Shown here: piece by piece, positions 1-6,501 of the stretch | How positions within the stretch are numbered: position 1 is the stretch's first letter | Layout of the letters: every line of letters starts with the position of its first letter | NCBI GenBank assembly: GCA_002315885.1 | Contig: DCIO01000001.1 | Span: 5,628 to 13,289 of the forward strand | Direction of reading: 5' to 3' | DNA length: 7,662 nt | DNA from: Lentisphaeria bacterium UBA1724 | GTDB lineage: Bacteria; Verrucomicrobiota; Lentisphaeria; Oligosphaerales; Oligosphaeraceae | The notes under the pieces: model-generated | What the model saw: the letters and a program-made list of their open reading frames with translations, nothing else | What the model was told of the DNA's origin: nothing | Database searches by the model: none | Translations under genes and position numbers: made by a program

Positions 1-27
1 AAGCCCAGCGAAACGAGGGGCAAGACC

Positions 28-978
28 TTATTTCTTGCAGGCTTCGCGGACGGCATCCAGCTGACCGGCGGAACCCAGCTTGACGTTCTTGTCGGCGATG
101 AAATCGGCGTAGGCAGCCATGAATTCCTTACCGGCGGGGCGCAGATCGAAATCCTCGGGCTTCAGGATGAAGTGCTCGCGGTGGACGCGGCACCACACCA
201 GACGACCGTCGGTATCGATGTTGATCTTGGTCACGCCCAACTTGGCGGCGGGCAGGAACTGATCGGCATCCACGCCCTTGGCACCAGCCAGCTTACCGCC
301 GGCGATGTTGATGCGGCGAACTTCGTCCTGAGGAACGGAGCTGGAGCCGTGCATGACCAGGGGGAAGCCAGGCAGACGGTTCTGGATTTCGGTGAGCACA
401 TCAAAGTGCAGACCCTGGGTGCCAGTGAACTTGAAAGCACCGTGGCTGGTACCGATGGCGCAAGCCAGGCTGTCGCAACCAGTGGCCTTGACGAACTTCT
501 CGGCATCCTCGGGGTTGGTCAACTTGGCGTCAGCCTCGGAGACCTTCACGTGCTCTTCAACACCACCCAACTGACCCAGCTCGGCCTCGACGACCAGACC
601 CTTGGCGTGGGCAGCTTCCACAACGCGCTTGGTGATGGCGACGTTTTCTTCGAAGGGCTTGCTGGAGGCATCGATCATCACGGAGCTGTAGAAGCCGGAG
701 TTGATGCAGTCCATGCAGGACTCTTCATCACCGTGGTCCAGGTGCACTGCGAAGACGGCCTCGGGGAAAATCTGGTCGGCGGCGCGGATGATACCCTCCA
801 GCATCAGCTTGTGGGTATAGGAGCGAGCGCCCTTGGAGATCTGGATAATGAAAGGAGCCTTGCTGGCGATGTTGCCGCGGAAGAGGCCCATGCACTGCTC
901 CATGTTGTTGATGTTGTAAGCGCCAATGGCGTACTTGCCGTAGGCATGCTTGAAAAGTTCCTTCGTGGTGACAATCAT
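28..978 (-). CDS. fba: Class II fructose-bisphosphate aldolase
   Basis: A cytosolic zinc enzyme that reversibly splits fructose 1,6-bisphosphate into dihydroxyacetone phosphate and glyceraldehyde 3-phosphate in glycolysis and gluconeogenesis. The 316-aa product covers the whole TIM-barrel family. HLDHG at 79-83 holds the catalytic Asp81 and zinc ligand His82. EAELGQLGG at 131-139 holds the conserved acidic metal ligand. GTSHGA at 176-181 (His179) and HGSSS at 210-214 (His210) supply the other zinc histidines, and KINIDTD at 251-257 is the phosphate-binding loop. The start ATG at 976-978 has AAGGAA at 987-992, eight bases away, and the protein aligns from its first residues, so I see no reason to move it. 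It is the last gene of the minus-strand array visible here, 82 bp after the LysM gene; no clear terminator lies between them, so readthrough or a weak private promoter is possible. Related tagatose-bisphosphate aldolases share these motifs, so the sugar specificity is inferred. Confidence 0.95.
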   Translation of the reverse strand: MIVTTKELFKHAYGKYAIGAYNINNMEQCMGLFRGNIASKAPFIIQISKGARSYTHKLMLEGIIRAADQIFPEAVFAVHLDHGDEESCMDCINSGFYSSVMIDASSKPFEENVAITKRVVEAAHAKGLVVEAELGQLGGVEEHVKVSEADAKLTNPEDAEKFVKATGCDSLACAIGTSHGAFKFTGTQGLHFDVLTEIQNRLPGFPLVMHGSSSVPQDEVRRINIAGGKLAGAKGVDADQFLPAAKLGVTKINIDTDGRLVWCRVHREHFILKPEDFDLRPAGKEFMAAYADFIADKNVKLGSAGQLDAVREACKK

Positions 979-1060
979 CGCTGTGGTTCCTTATGTTTGG
1001 TTTTTATGACCCTCACGGGCCGGTTTGGGAAATGCTGTACTATAAAGCCTCGTAGAAAAT

Positions 1061-2212
1061 CTATTGCTCGTTGGCCTTAATCAAAACCTGCATTCCAGGA
1101 CGCAGGTCCGCGTCGCTCTGAATCTGGGGGTTCAACTTCAGAATCGTCTCGCGGGTGGTGTCGTAGAATGATGCCATGCTATCTAGGGTGTCGCCTTCCA
1201 TGACCGCCACGGGATAGGCATTCGCCTGAGGAGAGACCTCGGTGACAACGGGCTCGGTGACTGCGCCGTCCACCACAGGAGCGGAAACCGCGGCGCCTGC
1301 CAAATCGCCAGTAGCACCATCAACGGAAGCAACGGGAGCGGCTTCAACAGGTGCCGCGACAGGAGCAGGAGCGACGGCGGGAGCGGTGGCGGGGGTAGCA
1401 ACCGCGGCGCTCTTCAGCATCAGTTCCTGACCGACCTGGAGCTTGTCGGAAGAGAGGTTGTTCCAGGTGCGGATCTCGTCGCTGGTCAGATTGAAACGGC
1501 GGGCAATAATCCACAGGGAATCACCAGAGCGGACGGTGTATTTGCCATCGGCGGGGATGCTCTCCTTGGCGATGTTGCTCTTCTTGGGGGCGGCAGTGGC
1601 AGCGGCCTTGCCGGAGGACTTGGAAGAAGTAGTAACCGCCTTGGCAGATGCGCCTGCAGGCATGGTAATCTTCTGACCAACCACAATCTTATCGGCGCTG
1701 GTGATGCTGGGATTCAGAGCCATGATGTCTGCGGTCTTCACACCGTATGCGGCAGCAATCTTGGAAAGGCTATCACCATTCTTTACCACATAGACCTCGC
1801 CAGCGGCAACTGCGGGAGTCTCAGGGACGGGAGGCAGCTTGCGCATACCCGTGGAAGCAGGAGCCGCGGGCTCGGCGGCGGGCTCGGCCGCGACCGCAAC
1901 CTCGCCACCAATCAGGGCATTGTCTTCCACGATGGGTGCATCAGCCTCGGCGGGAGTCGCTTCCGAAGGCCCTGGGACAACGAACGCATTGTCACCACCG
2001 ATTTCGTTGAAAGAGGCGGGAGCAGAAGGCAGTGCGTTAGAATTGCGGGGGATGGGAGCCACGTTGGCGTATGCGGGAGGCACATTGCCACGACCGCTCA
2101 TCAGGCCAGTGTAGGGACTGGGAGTCTGCTTCTTGGTGGACTTGCAACCTGCGGCACACAGCACCAGGGCGACAACAACAACGAGAGCTTCAATGCGATG
2201 GAAGAGCTTCAT
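1061..2212 (-). CDS. Triple-LysM cell-wall-binding lipoprotein
   Basis: A predicted 383-aa lipoprotein. An N-terminal signal peptide (basic MKLFHR, then a run of Val/Ala/Leu) ends in a lipobox with Cys23 (CAAGC). Three LysM modules follow, at about 141-184 (YVVKNGDSLSKIAAAYGV), 225-267 (YTVRSGDSLWIIARRF) and 334-378 (YPVAVMEGDTLDSMASFY). They are joined by long Ala/Pro/Val-rich low-complexity linkers (about 105-138, 187-220 and 268-330). LysM folds bind the N-acetylglucosamine backbone of peptidoglycan. No peptidase, amidase or lytic domain is visible, so it probably anchors or organises the envelope. I chose ATG 2210-2212 because it gives the signal peptide directly and has GAGGA at 2220-2224; the reading frame stays open 51 codons further upstream, but that segment overlaps murD and is not signal-like. 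It lies 74 bp after murD, suggesting expression with wall synthesis. The third module is the most divergent. Confidence 0.88.
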   Translation of the reverse strand: MKLFHRIEALVVVVALVLCAAGCKSTKKQTPSPYTGLMSGRGNVPPAYANVAPIPRNSNALPSAPASFNEIGGDNAFVVPGPSEATPAEADAPIVEDNALIGGEVAVAAEPAAEPAAPASTGMRKLPPVPETPAVAAGEVYVVKNGDSLSKIAAAYGVKTADIMALNPSITSADKIVVGQKITMPAGASAKAVTTSSKSSGKAAATAAPKKSNIAKESIPADGKYTVRSGDSLWIIARRFNLTSDEIRTWNNLSSDKLQVGQELMLKSAAVATPATAPAVAPAPVAAPVEAAPVASVDGATGDLAGAAVSAPVVDGAVTEPVVTEVSPQANAYPVAVMEGDTLDSMASFYDTTRETILKLNPQIQSDADLRPGMQVLIKANEQ

Positions 2213-2286
2213 GCGTTTTTCCTCGATTAAAAAGTGAATAGATAGGGTTGATGGAAATGAAAAGGGAAATTCAAAAGAGAAATGAT

Positions 2287-3723
2287 TTACGGAAGTGCCT
2301 CCACTGCCGCTACAAAGCGCTCGCCCCGCTCCTCGTAGGAACGGAACATGTCCATGCTGGCACATCCTGGGGAAAGCAAGACGATGTCACCATCTTCGGC
2401 CTGGGCAGCTGCCAACGACACGGCCTCCTCCAGACTTTCGCAGAGCTTGCAAGGGACCTCGTCACTCCATTCGTAGGCGAGACGCTGGCGGCACGCACCA
2501 ATTAAGAAAACATCTTTAACATATATTCTTAATTGCTTTTTGACTTCCGTCAGAGCACATCCTTTGTCCAAACCGCCCGCAATCAGATGAATGCATTTTC
2601 CCGCGCCAGTGCCCAGCGTCAGAAGCGCCTGAATCATGGCGTCCACATCCGTCGCCTTGGAGTCATCAACATAGAGGACGCCATTTTTCTTGCCAACGGG
2701 CTCAATGCGATGGGGACCACTGCGGAAATTGCAAAGCGCAATGCGGTATTTTTCCAGCGGGATGCCTAGAGAACTCAGGAGTGCCACCACCGCCAGGGCA
2801 TTGGCGAGATTGTGGTTCCCCTGGAGCTGCAGACTAGCGCGACGCATCATCAATTCGTCCTGGAGGCTCTCCAGAGGGAATGCCGCCTGGGATGCCTGAG
2901 TAATGACAGTCTCGCCGAGTGTCAGACAGTGCAGGCCATCCGCCTCCACACGCCACTCCTGCCCAACGGGACGCCCCTCCAGCTTGGGCTCCTCAAAGGA
3001 AAACCACAGACGAGAACGACGAACTGACGCATCCAATTGCAGATTGCCCTCCAACGCGGCGTGATAGACCGCATGGCCGCCGGGGATGACCTGCTCCAGC
3101 AAACGGCACTTCAGGGCACGGTAGTTCTCGAAAGAGCCGTGGCGATTCAAGTGGTCGGGAGTGACATTCAGCAGAAGCGCACCCGTGGGACGGAAGCTGG
3201 CGGCGTGTTCCATCTGGAAACTGCTGACTTCCACCACGAGAAAATCCAACTGGGGCGCATCCAATGCGACCTGGGACAAAGGCAGACCGATATTGCCCGC
3301 CGCCAAAGCATTGTACCCCGCGCCTTTCAGACACGCAGTCAACAGTTCGGTGGTAGTGGTCTTGCCGTTGGTCCCCGTGACCGCCAGGAAAGGACAGGAT
3401 AGATAGGAGGCACCGAATTCCAGTTCCCCCACCAACGGCGCACCCGTGCTCTCTCCGAGACGATGCAAAGGAGAATCCAAGGCAATGCCAGGACTGACTA
3501 CAACCCGGAAAATCTCCGCGCCATCCCAGTGGTCACCCGTCACCCCGCACTGCAATGCAATGCCCTCGCCAGAGAGCACCGCCTGAGCAGACACGAGCTT
3601 CTCCGCAGGAGCGGCATCAACGACAATGACCTCCGCTCCACGGGAACGCGCCAGACGCGCGGCCGCGATTCCACTGCACCCCGCCCCTAAGACAAGAATA
3701 CGCTGACCCGACAAATCGCTCAT
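2287..3723 (-). CDS. murD: UDP-N-acetylmuramoyl-L-alanine--D-glutamate ligase
   Basis: This cytosolic ATP-dependent ligase adds D-glutamate to UDP-MurNAc-L-Ala in peptidoglycan precursor synthesis. The 478-aa product has the three Mur ligase domains. An N-terminal Rossmann-like UDP-binding domain begins with VLGAGCSG at 11-18. The central ATPase domain has the P-loop GTNGKTT at 117-123, LNVTPDHLNRH at 185-195 and YRALK at 201-205, whose Lys205 matches the carbamoylated lysine of the family. NHNLANALA at 303-311, SGPHRIE at 335-341 and DDSKATD at 353-359 lead into the C-terminal domain, which ends with LLSPGCASMDMF. The ATG overlaps the hpt stop by four bases (TCAT on the plus strand, 3720-3723) and has GGAGGAAG at 3734-3741, so translational coupling to hpt is likely. 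murD usually sits in the dcw cluster with other mur and fts genes; here none are adjacent. Residues 397-409 are encoded by unusually AT-rich codons. Confidence 0.96.
   Translation of the reverse strand: MSDLSGQRILVLGAGCSGIAAARLARSRGAEVIVVDAAPAEKLVSAQAVLSGEGIALQCGVTGDHWDGAEIFRVVVSPGIALDSPLHRLGESTGAPLVGELEFGASYLSCPFLAVTGTNGKTTTTELLTACLKGAGYNALAAGNIGLPLSQVALDAPQLDFLVVEVSSFQMEHAASFRPTGALLLNVTPDHLNRHGSFENYRALKCRLLEQVIPGGHAVYHAALEGNLQLDASVRRSRLWFSFEEPKLEGRPVGQEWRVEADGLHCLTLGETVITQASQAAFPLESLQDELMMRRASLQLQGNHNLANALAVVALLSSLGIPLEKYRIALCNFRSGPHRIEPVGKKNGVLYVDDSKATDVDAMIQALLTLGTGAGKCIHLIAGGLDKGCALTEVKKQLRIYVKDVFLIGACRQRLAYEWSDEVPCKLCESLEEAVSLAAAQAEDGDIVLLSPGCASMDMFRSYEERGERFVAAVEALP
2499..2535. repeat. 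Perfect 10-bp inverted repeat in an AT-rich patch of murD
   Basis: CAATTAAGAA at 2499-2508 and its exact reverse complement TTCTTAATTG at 2526-2535 are separated by 17 bases. The patch of about 40 bases contains few G or C, unlike the GC-rich murD sequence on both sides. It encodes murD residues 397-409 (QLRIYVKDVFLIG) without breaking the frame or the family alignment, using codons such as TTA, AGA, ATA and ATT. A stem-loop in the mRNA is possible. Its function, if any, is unknown. Confidence 0.7.
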
Positions 3724-4247
3724 TTGCGATCGGCTTCCTCCATCTCGGCAATGTAGGGCAGCTGACGATAGCGCTCATTGTAGTCCATGCCGCAACCAAT
3801 CAGGAAACGGTCGGGCATCTTGAAACCAACCCACTCCGCAGTAAAATTCTTCGCCAGGGGATGCAGCGGGCGCTCTTTCTGAACCAACACCGCGGTCTTC
3901 ACATCCACGGCGCCCTGCTCCTCGAAGTGACGCTTGATGGAAGAGAGGGTCAGAGCGGTATCCAGAACCTCGTCCACCAGCAGGACATGACGGCCCGCCA
4001 CGGGCTTCTTCGGGGTGCCGCGCATGGTGATTTTTCCCGTGGTATGGTCATCCACATAGCTGGAAACCAGCACGGAGTCAAAGAGGAAATCTCCCTTCAG
4101 ATGGCGAGTCAAATCCACGGCAAAGTAGCAGGCGCCATTCAACAACGCCATCACGGTGTAGGGCTGACCAGCGTAGCACGCATCAATCTGCTGCGCCATC
4201 TCTTCAATGCGGGCCTGAATCTCTTCGGTTGTCAAAAGAACTTTCAT
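3720..4247 (-). CDS. hpt: Hypoxanthine phosphoribosyltransferase
   Basis: A purine-salvage enzyme that joins hypoxanthine (and often guanine) to PRPP, giving IMP or GMP, in the cytosol. The 175-aa length is typical. The family order is complete: ALLNGACYFAVDL at 34-46 (pyrophosphate-binding loop), SSYVDDHTTGK at 62-72 (flexible loop), VLLVDEVLDTALTL at 88-101 (PRPP-binding motif) and GFKMPDRFLIGCGMDY at 141-156 with RYRQLPYI at 159-166 (purine pocket and C-terminal signature). The PRPP motif has Ala at the usually glycine position of the DTGxT turn. The ATG at 4245-4247 gives the standard N terminus; the open frame continues 56 codons upstream, but that stretch overlaps lipA and translates the hairpin repeat. 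There is no visible Shine-Dalgarno sequence; the leader is instead occupied by the hairpin at 4255-4277. The gene lies 47 bp after lipA and its stop overlaps the murD start. Confidence 0.93.
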   Translation of the reverse strand: MKVLLTTEEIQARIEEMAQQIDACYAGQPYTVMALLNGACYFAVDLTRHLKGDFLFDSVLVSSYVDDHTTGKITMRGTPKKPVAGRHVLLVDEVLDTALTLSSIKRHFEEQGAVDVKTAVLVQKERPLHPLAKNFTAEWVGFKMPDRFLIGCGMDYNERYRQLPYIAEMEEADRK

Positions 4248-4254
4248 ATTGGGT

Positions 4255-4277
4255 GTACCGACGGCGTCCCGCCGTCG
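4255..4277. repeat. Dispersed hairpin repeat, copy 1
   Basis: This is a 23-bp element beginning GTAC and containing a perfect 7-bp stem, CGACGGC at 4259-4265 and GCCGTCG at 4271-4277, around the loop GTCCC. A nearly identical copy lies at 7639-7662, with one extra C in the loop. It fills the gap between lipA and hpt and ends eight bases before the hpt ATG. No T-tract follows on either strand, so it does not look like an ordinary intrinsic terminator. It resembles REP-like dispersed palindromes in size and placement, but the family is not one I recognise. Confidence 0.7.
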
Positions 4278-4294
4278 AAGGGATGGGGTGGTCT

Positions 4295-5599
4295 TTAACT
4301 CAAAGCACGAACCTTGAGTTCCATATATGCCTCGCCTGCCAAATAGGAACTGCGCACAAGCGGCCCACAAACCGCCCGGGCGAACCCCAGTTCCTCTTCC
4401 GCATAACGACGCCATTGCAAAAATTCAGAAGGCGGAATGAAACGCTGGACGGGGAGTTGTTTCGGCGTGGGCTGGAGATACTGCCCCAGCGTAACGATGG
4501 AAACACCCGCGTTGCGCAGGTCCTTCAGCGCCTGGCGAATCTCCTCGTCAGTCTCCCCCAGGCCCAGCATCATGCCGCTCTTGACCGCCATGGTGCCATC
4601 GGATTTGCTCGCCACATGCGCCAGGACCTCCAGACTGCGACGATACTGCGCCACAGAACGCACCGACGGCGTCAGACGCTCCACCGTCTCCAGATTATGC
4701 CCGAAGACCGCAGGACGGGCATCCGCCACCAAGTCAATCGCAGAAAAATCACCATTGTAGTCGCTGGTCAGCACTTCCACCAGCGTGTCGGGACACTTGG
4801 CACGAATCGCCAAAATCACATCCCGCATGGCAGAGGCACCGCCATCGGCCAGGTCATCCCGCGTCACACAGGTCACTACGGCGTATTTCAGCCCCAACTC
4901 CGACACACTCTCCGCGATATGCGCGGCCTCGTTGGGGTCCACTGCACCTGGCCTACCGTGATTCACAGAACAGAATTTGCAGGAACGAGTGCAGGTATTC
5001 CCCAAAATCATAAAGGTGGCAGTACGATGACGCCAGCATTCACAGCGGTTGGGACATTTCGCCCCCTCGCAAACAGTATGCAGACCGCCGCCCCGCAACA
5101 ACCGCCGCATCTCCATGCGCTCCTGACCGCCCTCGAATGAGGTCTTCAGCCAGTTGGGCAACCGCCCAGGCACCACCGCACCAGAACTCTCCTGGGCCAG
5201 TCCAAGCAACTCCGCCTTCCGCGTATTGAAGAAGCGCAAATCGTTGGGGGCGAACTCCAGGCCCTCCCATTCGCTGGGGGAAAACCATCCGCACTGCTGA
5301 CCCTCCTGGGGAAGCGGCTCACTGCCCTCCTCCGCCTCACAGCGCAAAAAATGCAAAACCAGGTCCCCTTCACCAGGACGGACCTGCCGAAGAGTGCCTA
5401 CACGCTGCGCAGAATGAACCGAAAAGGCCAACTCTTCACGCAACTCGCGGACAATGCACTCCTCAAACGACTCGCCTTCCTCGACTTTCCCACCAGGGAA
5501 CTCCCAGAGCCCCGCATAACGAGACCCCGTACGACGGGTCGCTAATAATAACTTGCCGCCGCGGAAAACCACGGCGGCACATACGTCAAGCGAATTCAT
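4295..5599 (-). CDS. lipA: Nudix (MutT-like) hydrolase fused to lipoyl synthase
   Basis: One continuous 434-aa frame holds two complete enzymes. Residues 1-130 form a MutT-type Nudix domain: the Nudix box at 37-59 reads G-x5-E-x7-RELREE, with Ala58 where Gly is usual, followed by the WF..SEW..LEFAPND tail typical of 8-oxo-dGTP hydrolases. Residues 143-434 form lipoyl synthase, which uses S-adenosylmethionine to insert two sulfurs into protein-bound octanoyl chains. Its auxiliary cluster cysteines are Cys177, Cys182 and Cys188 (C-x4-C-x5-C, with an extra Cys186), the radical-SAM cysteines are Cys203, Cys207 and Cys210, and the C-terminal RSSY at 416-419 carries the serine cluster ligand. The linker is only about 12 residues. 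The start ATG at 5597-5599 has GGAG at 5605-5608. Two in-frame GTG codons (142, 143) with AGGAGAG upstream could restart translation and release free LipA. No lipB is visible. Fusion is seen directly; coupling of functions is not implied. Confidence 0.93.
   Translation of the reverse strand: MNSLDVCAAVVFRGGKLLLATRRTGSRYAGLWEFPGGKVEEGESFEECIVRELREELAFSVHSAQRVGTLRQVRPGEGDLVLHFLRCEAEEGSEPLPQEGQQCGWFSPSEWEGLEFAPNDLRFFNTRKAELLGLAQESSGAVVPGRLPNWLKTSFEGGQERMEMRRLLRGGGLHTVCEGAKCPNRCECWRHRTATFMILGNTCTRSCKFCSVNHGRPGAVDPNEAAHIAESVSELGLKYAVVTCVTRDDLADGGASAMRDVILAIRAKCPDTLVEVLTSDYNGDFSAIDLVADARPAVFGHNLETVERLTPSVRSVAQYRRSLEVLAHVASKSDGTMAVKSGMMLGLGETDEEIRQALKDLRNAGVSIVTLGQYLQPTPKQLPVQRFIPPSEFLQWRRYAEEELGFARAVCGPLVRSSYLAGEAYMELKVRALS
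5171..5193 (-). promoter_or_regulatory. Possible internal ribosome site and GTG starts for free LipA
   Basis: Within the fusion gene, AGGAGAG (reverse complement of 5187-5193) lies 10 bases before GTG codon 142 (5174-5176), followed directly by GTG codon 143 (5171-5173). Translation from here would give a product of about 293 residues, the usual LipA size, beginning just ahead of the LPNWLK segment where LipA proteins normally start. It may be chance, since the same bases encode linker residues. Confidence 0.25.
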
Positions 5600-5623
5600 T
5601 GACGCTCCGAAAACAGCCCGTGA

Positions 5624-6271
5624 CTACAGCAGATCGCCAATCACAAACTCGGCACGGCGGTTCTTCTGATGATCCGCATCCGTGGCGGCGTTCGGGACGG
5701 CGGGCTTGTCCTCGCCATTGCTCAGAGTGTGCATGCGGTTGTCCGCAACCCCCAGGAGTCCCAGATACTGCTGGACGGCCAGAGCACGGCGCTCGCCCAA
5801 GGCGCGGTTGTATTCGTCGCTGCCGTGTTCGTCGGTGTTTCCCTCAATGACCAGACCCAGACCGGGATTCTCGTTCATGTAGGCACCCAGGGTATCCAGC
5901 TTGGCACGCTCGCTGGCCATGATGTCAGACTGGTCGTAACCGAAATACACCACACCATCCCAACGCTGGCCATTCTTCACAAAATCACTGCCCTCGCCCG
6001 TCATCCCAGAAACTGGCTTGTCGGTGGAATCCCAATCGCCATCATTGTCGCCACCAAAAACAGAGCCATTTCCCATGCCGTCAATATCGGTTGGACCAGC
6101 GATGAAATCGCCGCCATTACCGCCGTTTACGCCATTGCCACCACCAATTCCAGCGGTGGGATTCTGAGACACGCCACTCAAATCAATTTTGGCTTTCTTG
6201 GTGCAGGAAGAGAGAAGGAGGACGCAGGCGAAAACCGCCACGACAAATGCCAGAGTGCTGTGGAAACGCAT
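5624..6271 (-). CDS. pal: Peptidoglycan-associated lipoprotein (Pal/OmpA-C family)
   Basis: An outer-membrane lipoprotein that binds the diaminopimelate stem peptide of peptidoglycan, and in Tol-Pal systems helps hold the envelope together at division. The 215-aa product has a signal peptide ending in LLLSSC (lipidated Cys23), a flexible linker rich in Gly, Asn and Asp (about 40-100), and an OmpA C-terminal domain at about 105-212. That domain carries VVYFGYDQSDI at 107-117, EGNTDEHGSDEYNRALGERRA at 143-163 and NRRAEF at 204-209, which include the conserved Asp and Arg that contact the peptide; Asn145 replaces the usual His of GHTD. ATG 6269-6271 gives the signal peptide directly; the open frame begins 21 codons earlier at a GTG, but that stretch is not signal-like. 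No Shine-Dalgarno sequence is evident. The gene precedes the Nudix-LipA gene by 24 bp. tolB and ybgF, its usual neighbours, are absent here. Confidence 0.92.
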   Translation of the reverse strand: MRFHSTLAFVVAVFACVLLLSSCTKKAKIDLSGVSQNPTAGIGGGNGVNGGNGGDFIAGPTDIDGMGNGSVFGGDNDGDWDSTDKPVSGMTGEGSDFVKNGQRWDGVVYFGYDQSDIMASERAKLDTLGAYMNENPGLGLVIEGNTDEHGSDEYNRALGERRALAVQQYLGLLGVADNRMHTLSNGEDKPAVPNAATDADHQKNRRAEFVIGDLL

Positions 6272-6358
6272 GACTGTGAAAAAATACGTTAAAGGGGGGA
6301 GTTTTGCAGGGAAATTTCTAGTGAAATTCATCACTGGACATACTGTAATGCGATTTTC

Positions 6359-6387
6359 ATTCTACATCGCGCGTTTGTTTAAATTAA
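6359..6387 (-). promoter_or_regulatory. pal: Candidate promoter for pal and the downstream array
   Basis: On the minus strand TAGAAT (reverse complement of 6359-6364) matches five of six bases of the sigma-70 -10 consensus. A weak -35-like TTAATT (6382-6387) lies 17 bases upstream. A transcript from here would have a leader of about 80 nt with small inverted repeats: AATTTC/GAAATT at 6313-6328 and an overlapping alternative AGTGA/TCACT at 6320-6335. The -35 match is poor, so this is tentative. Confidence 0.3.
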
Positions 6388-6410
6388 ATGAGAAATAATC
6401 CGGGATTTTT

Positions 6411-6451
6411 GACGGAAAATTTTAGGCAAAATCATCCATTTATTTTCCGTC
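6411..6451. repeat. Perfect 10-bp inverted repeat in the pal/tRNA-Ser divergent region
   Basis: GACGGAAAAT at 6411-6420 is mirrored exactly by ATTTTCCGTC at 6442-6451, with 21 bases between. The right arm ends five bases before the -35 box of the tRNA promoter and the left arm lies upstream of the candidate pal promoter. It could be an operator for a dimeric regulator acting on one or both genes, or just chance in AT-rich DNA. Apart from the candidate promoters and small hairpins, I see nothing else in the 230-bp gap 6272-6501. Confidence 0.55.
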
Positions 6452-6456
6452 CCAAC

Positions 6457-6484
6457 TTGAAATCTGCAAAAGGAGGGCTATCTT
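6457..6484 (+). promoter_or_regulatory. Promoter for tRNA-Ser
   Basis: TTGAAA at 6457-6462 (five of six consensus bases) and TATCTT at 6479-6484 (four of six) are 16 bases apart. They place the transcription start about 10 bases before the mature tRNA. Position, spacing and the lack of any other upstream plus-strand gene support it. Confidence 0.6.
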
Positions 6485-6501
6485 AACCCCGCTCTACAGC
6501 C

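Noticed and set aside
979..1060. Small GC-rich hairpin between the LysM gene and fba as a terminator
   Set aside because: The stem is only about five pairs with a wobble and has no T-tract directly after it on the minus strand.
172..1080. 302-aa plus-strand open frame across fba
   Set aside because: It is antisense to a clearly conserved aldolase; the open frame follows from the codon bias of the minus-strand gene and resembles no family I know.
3721..3799. Possible frameshift where murD and hpt overlap
   Set aside because: The TCAT arrangement is a normal 4-bp stop/start overlap; both proteins are complete with proper ends.
4229..5140. 303-aa plus-strand open frame across hpt and the lipA region
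   Set aside because: It is antisense to well-conserved LipA motifs and its composition (rich in His, Arg and Gln) is typical of a shadow frame.
5669..6292. 207-aa plus-strand open frame across pal
   Set aside because: It is antisense to Pal, with no ribosome site or recognisable domain.
6468..6477. AAAGGAGGG, a strong Shine-Dalgarno-like string
   Set aside because: It lies between the -35 and -10 of the tRNA promoter and is followed by an in-frame stop region and a tRNA, with no start codon at a useful distance.
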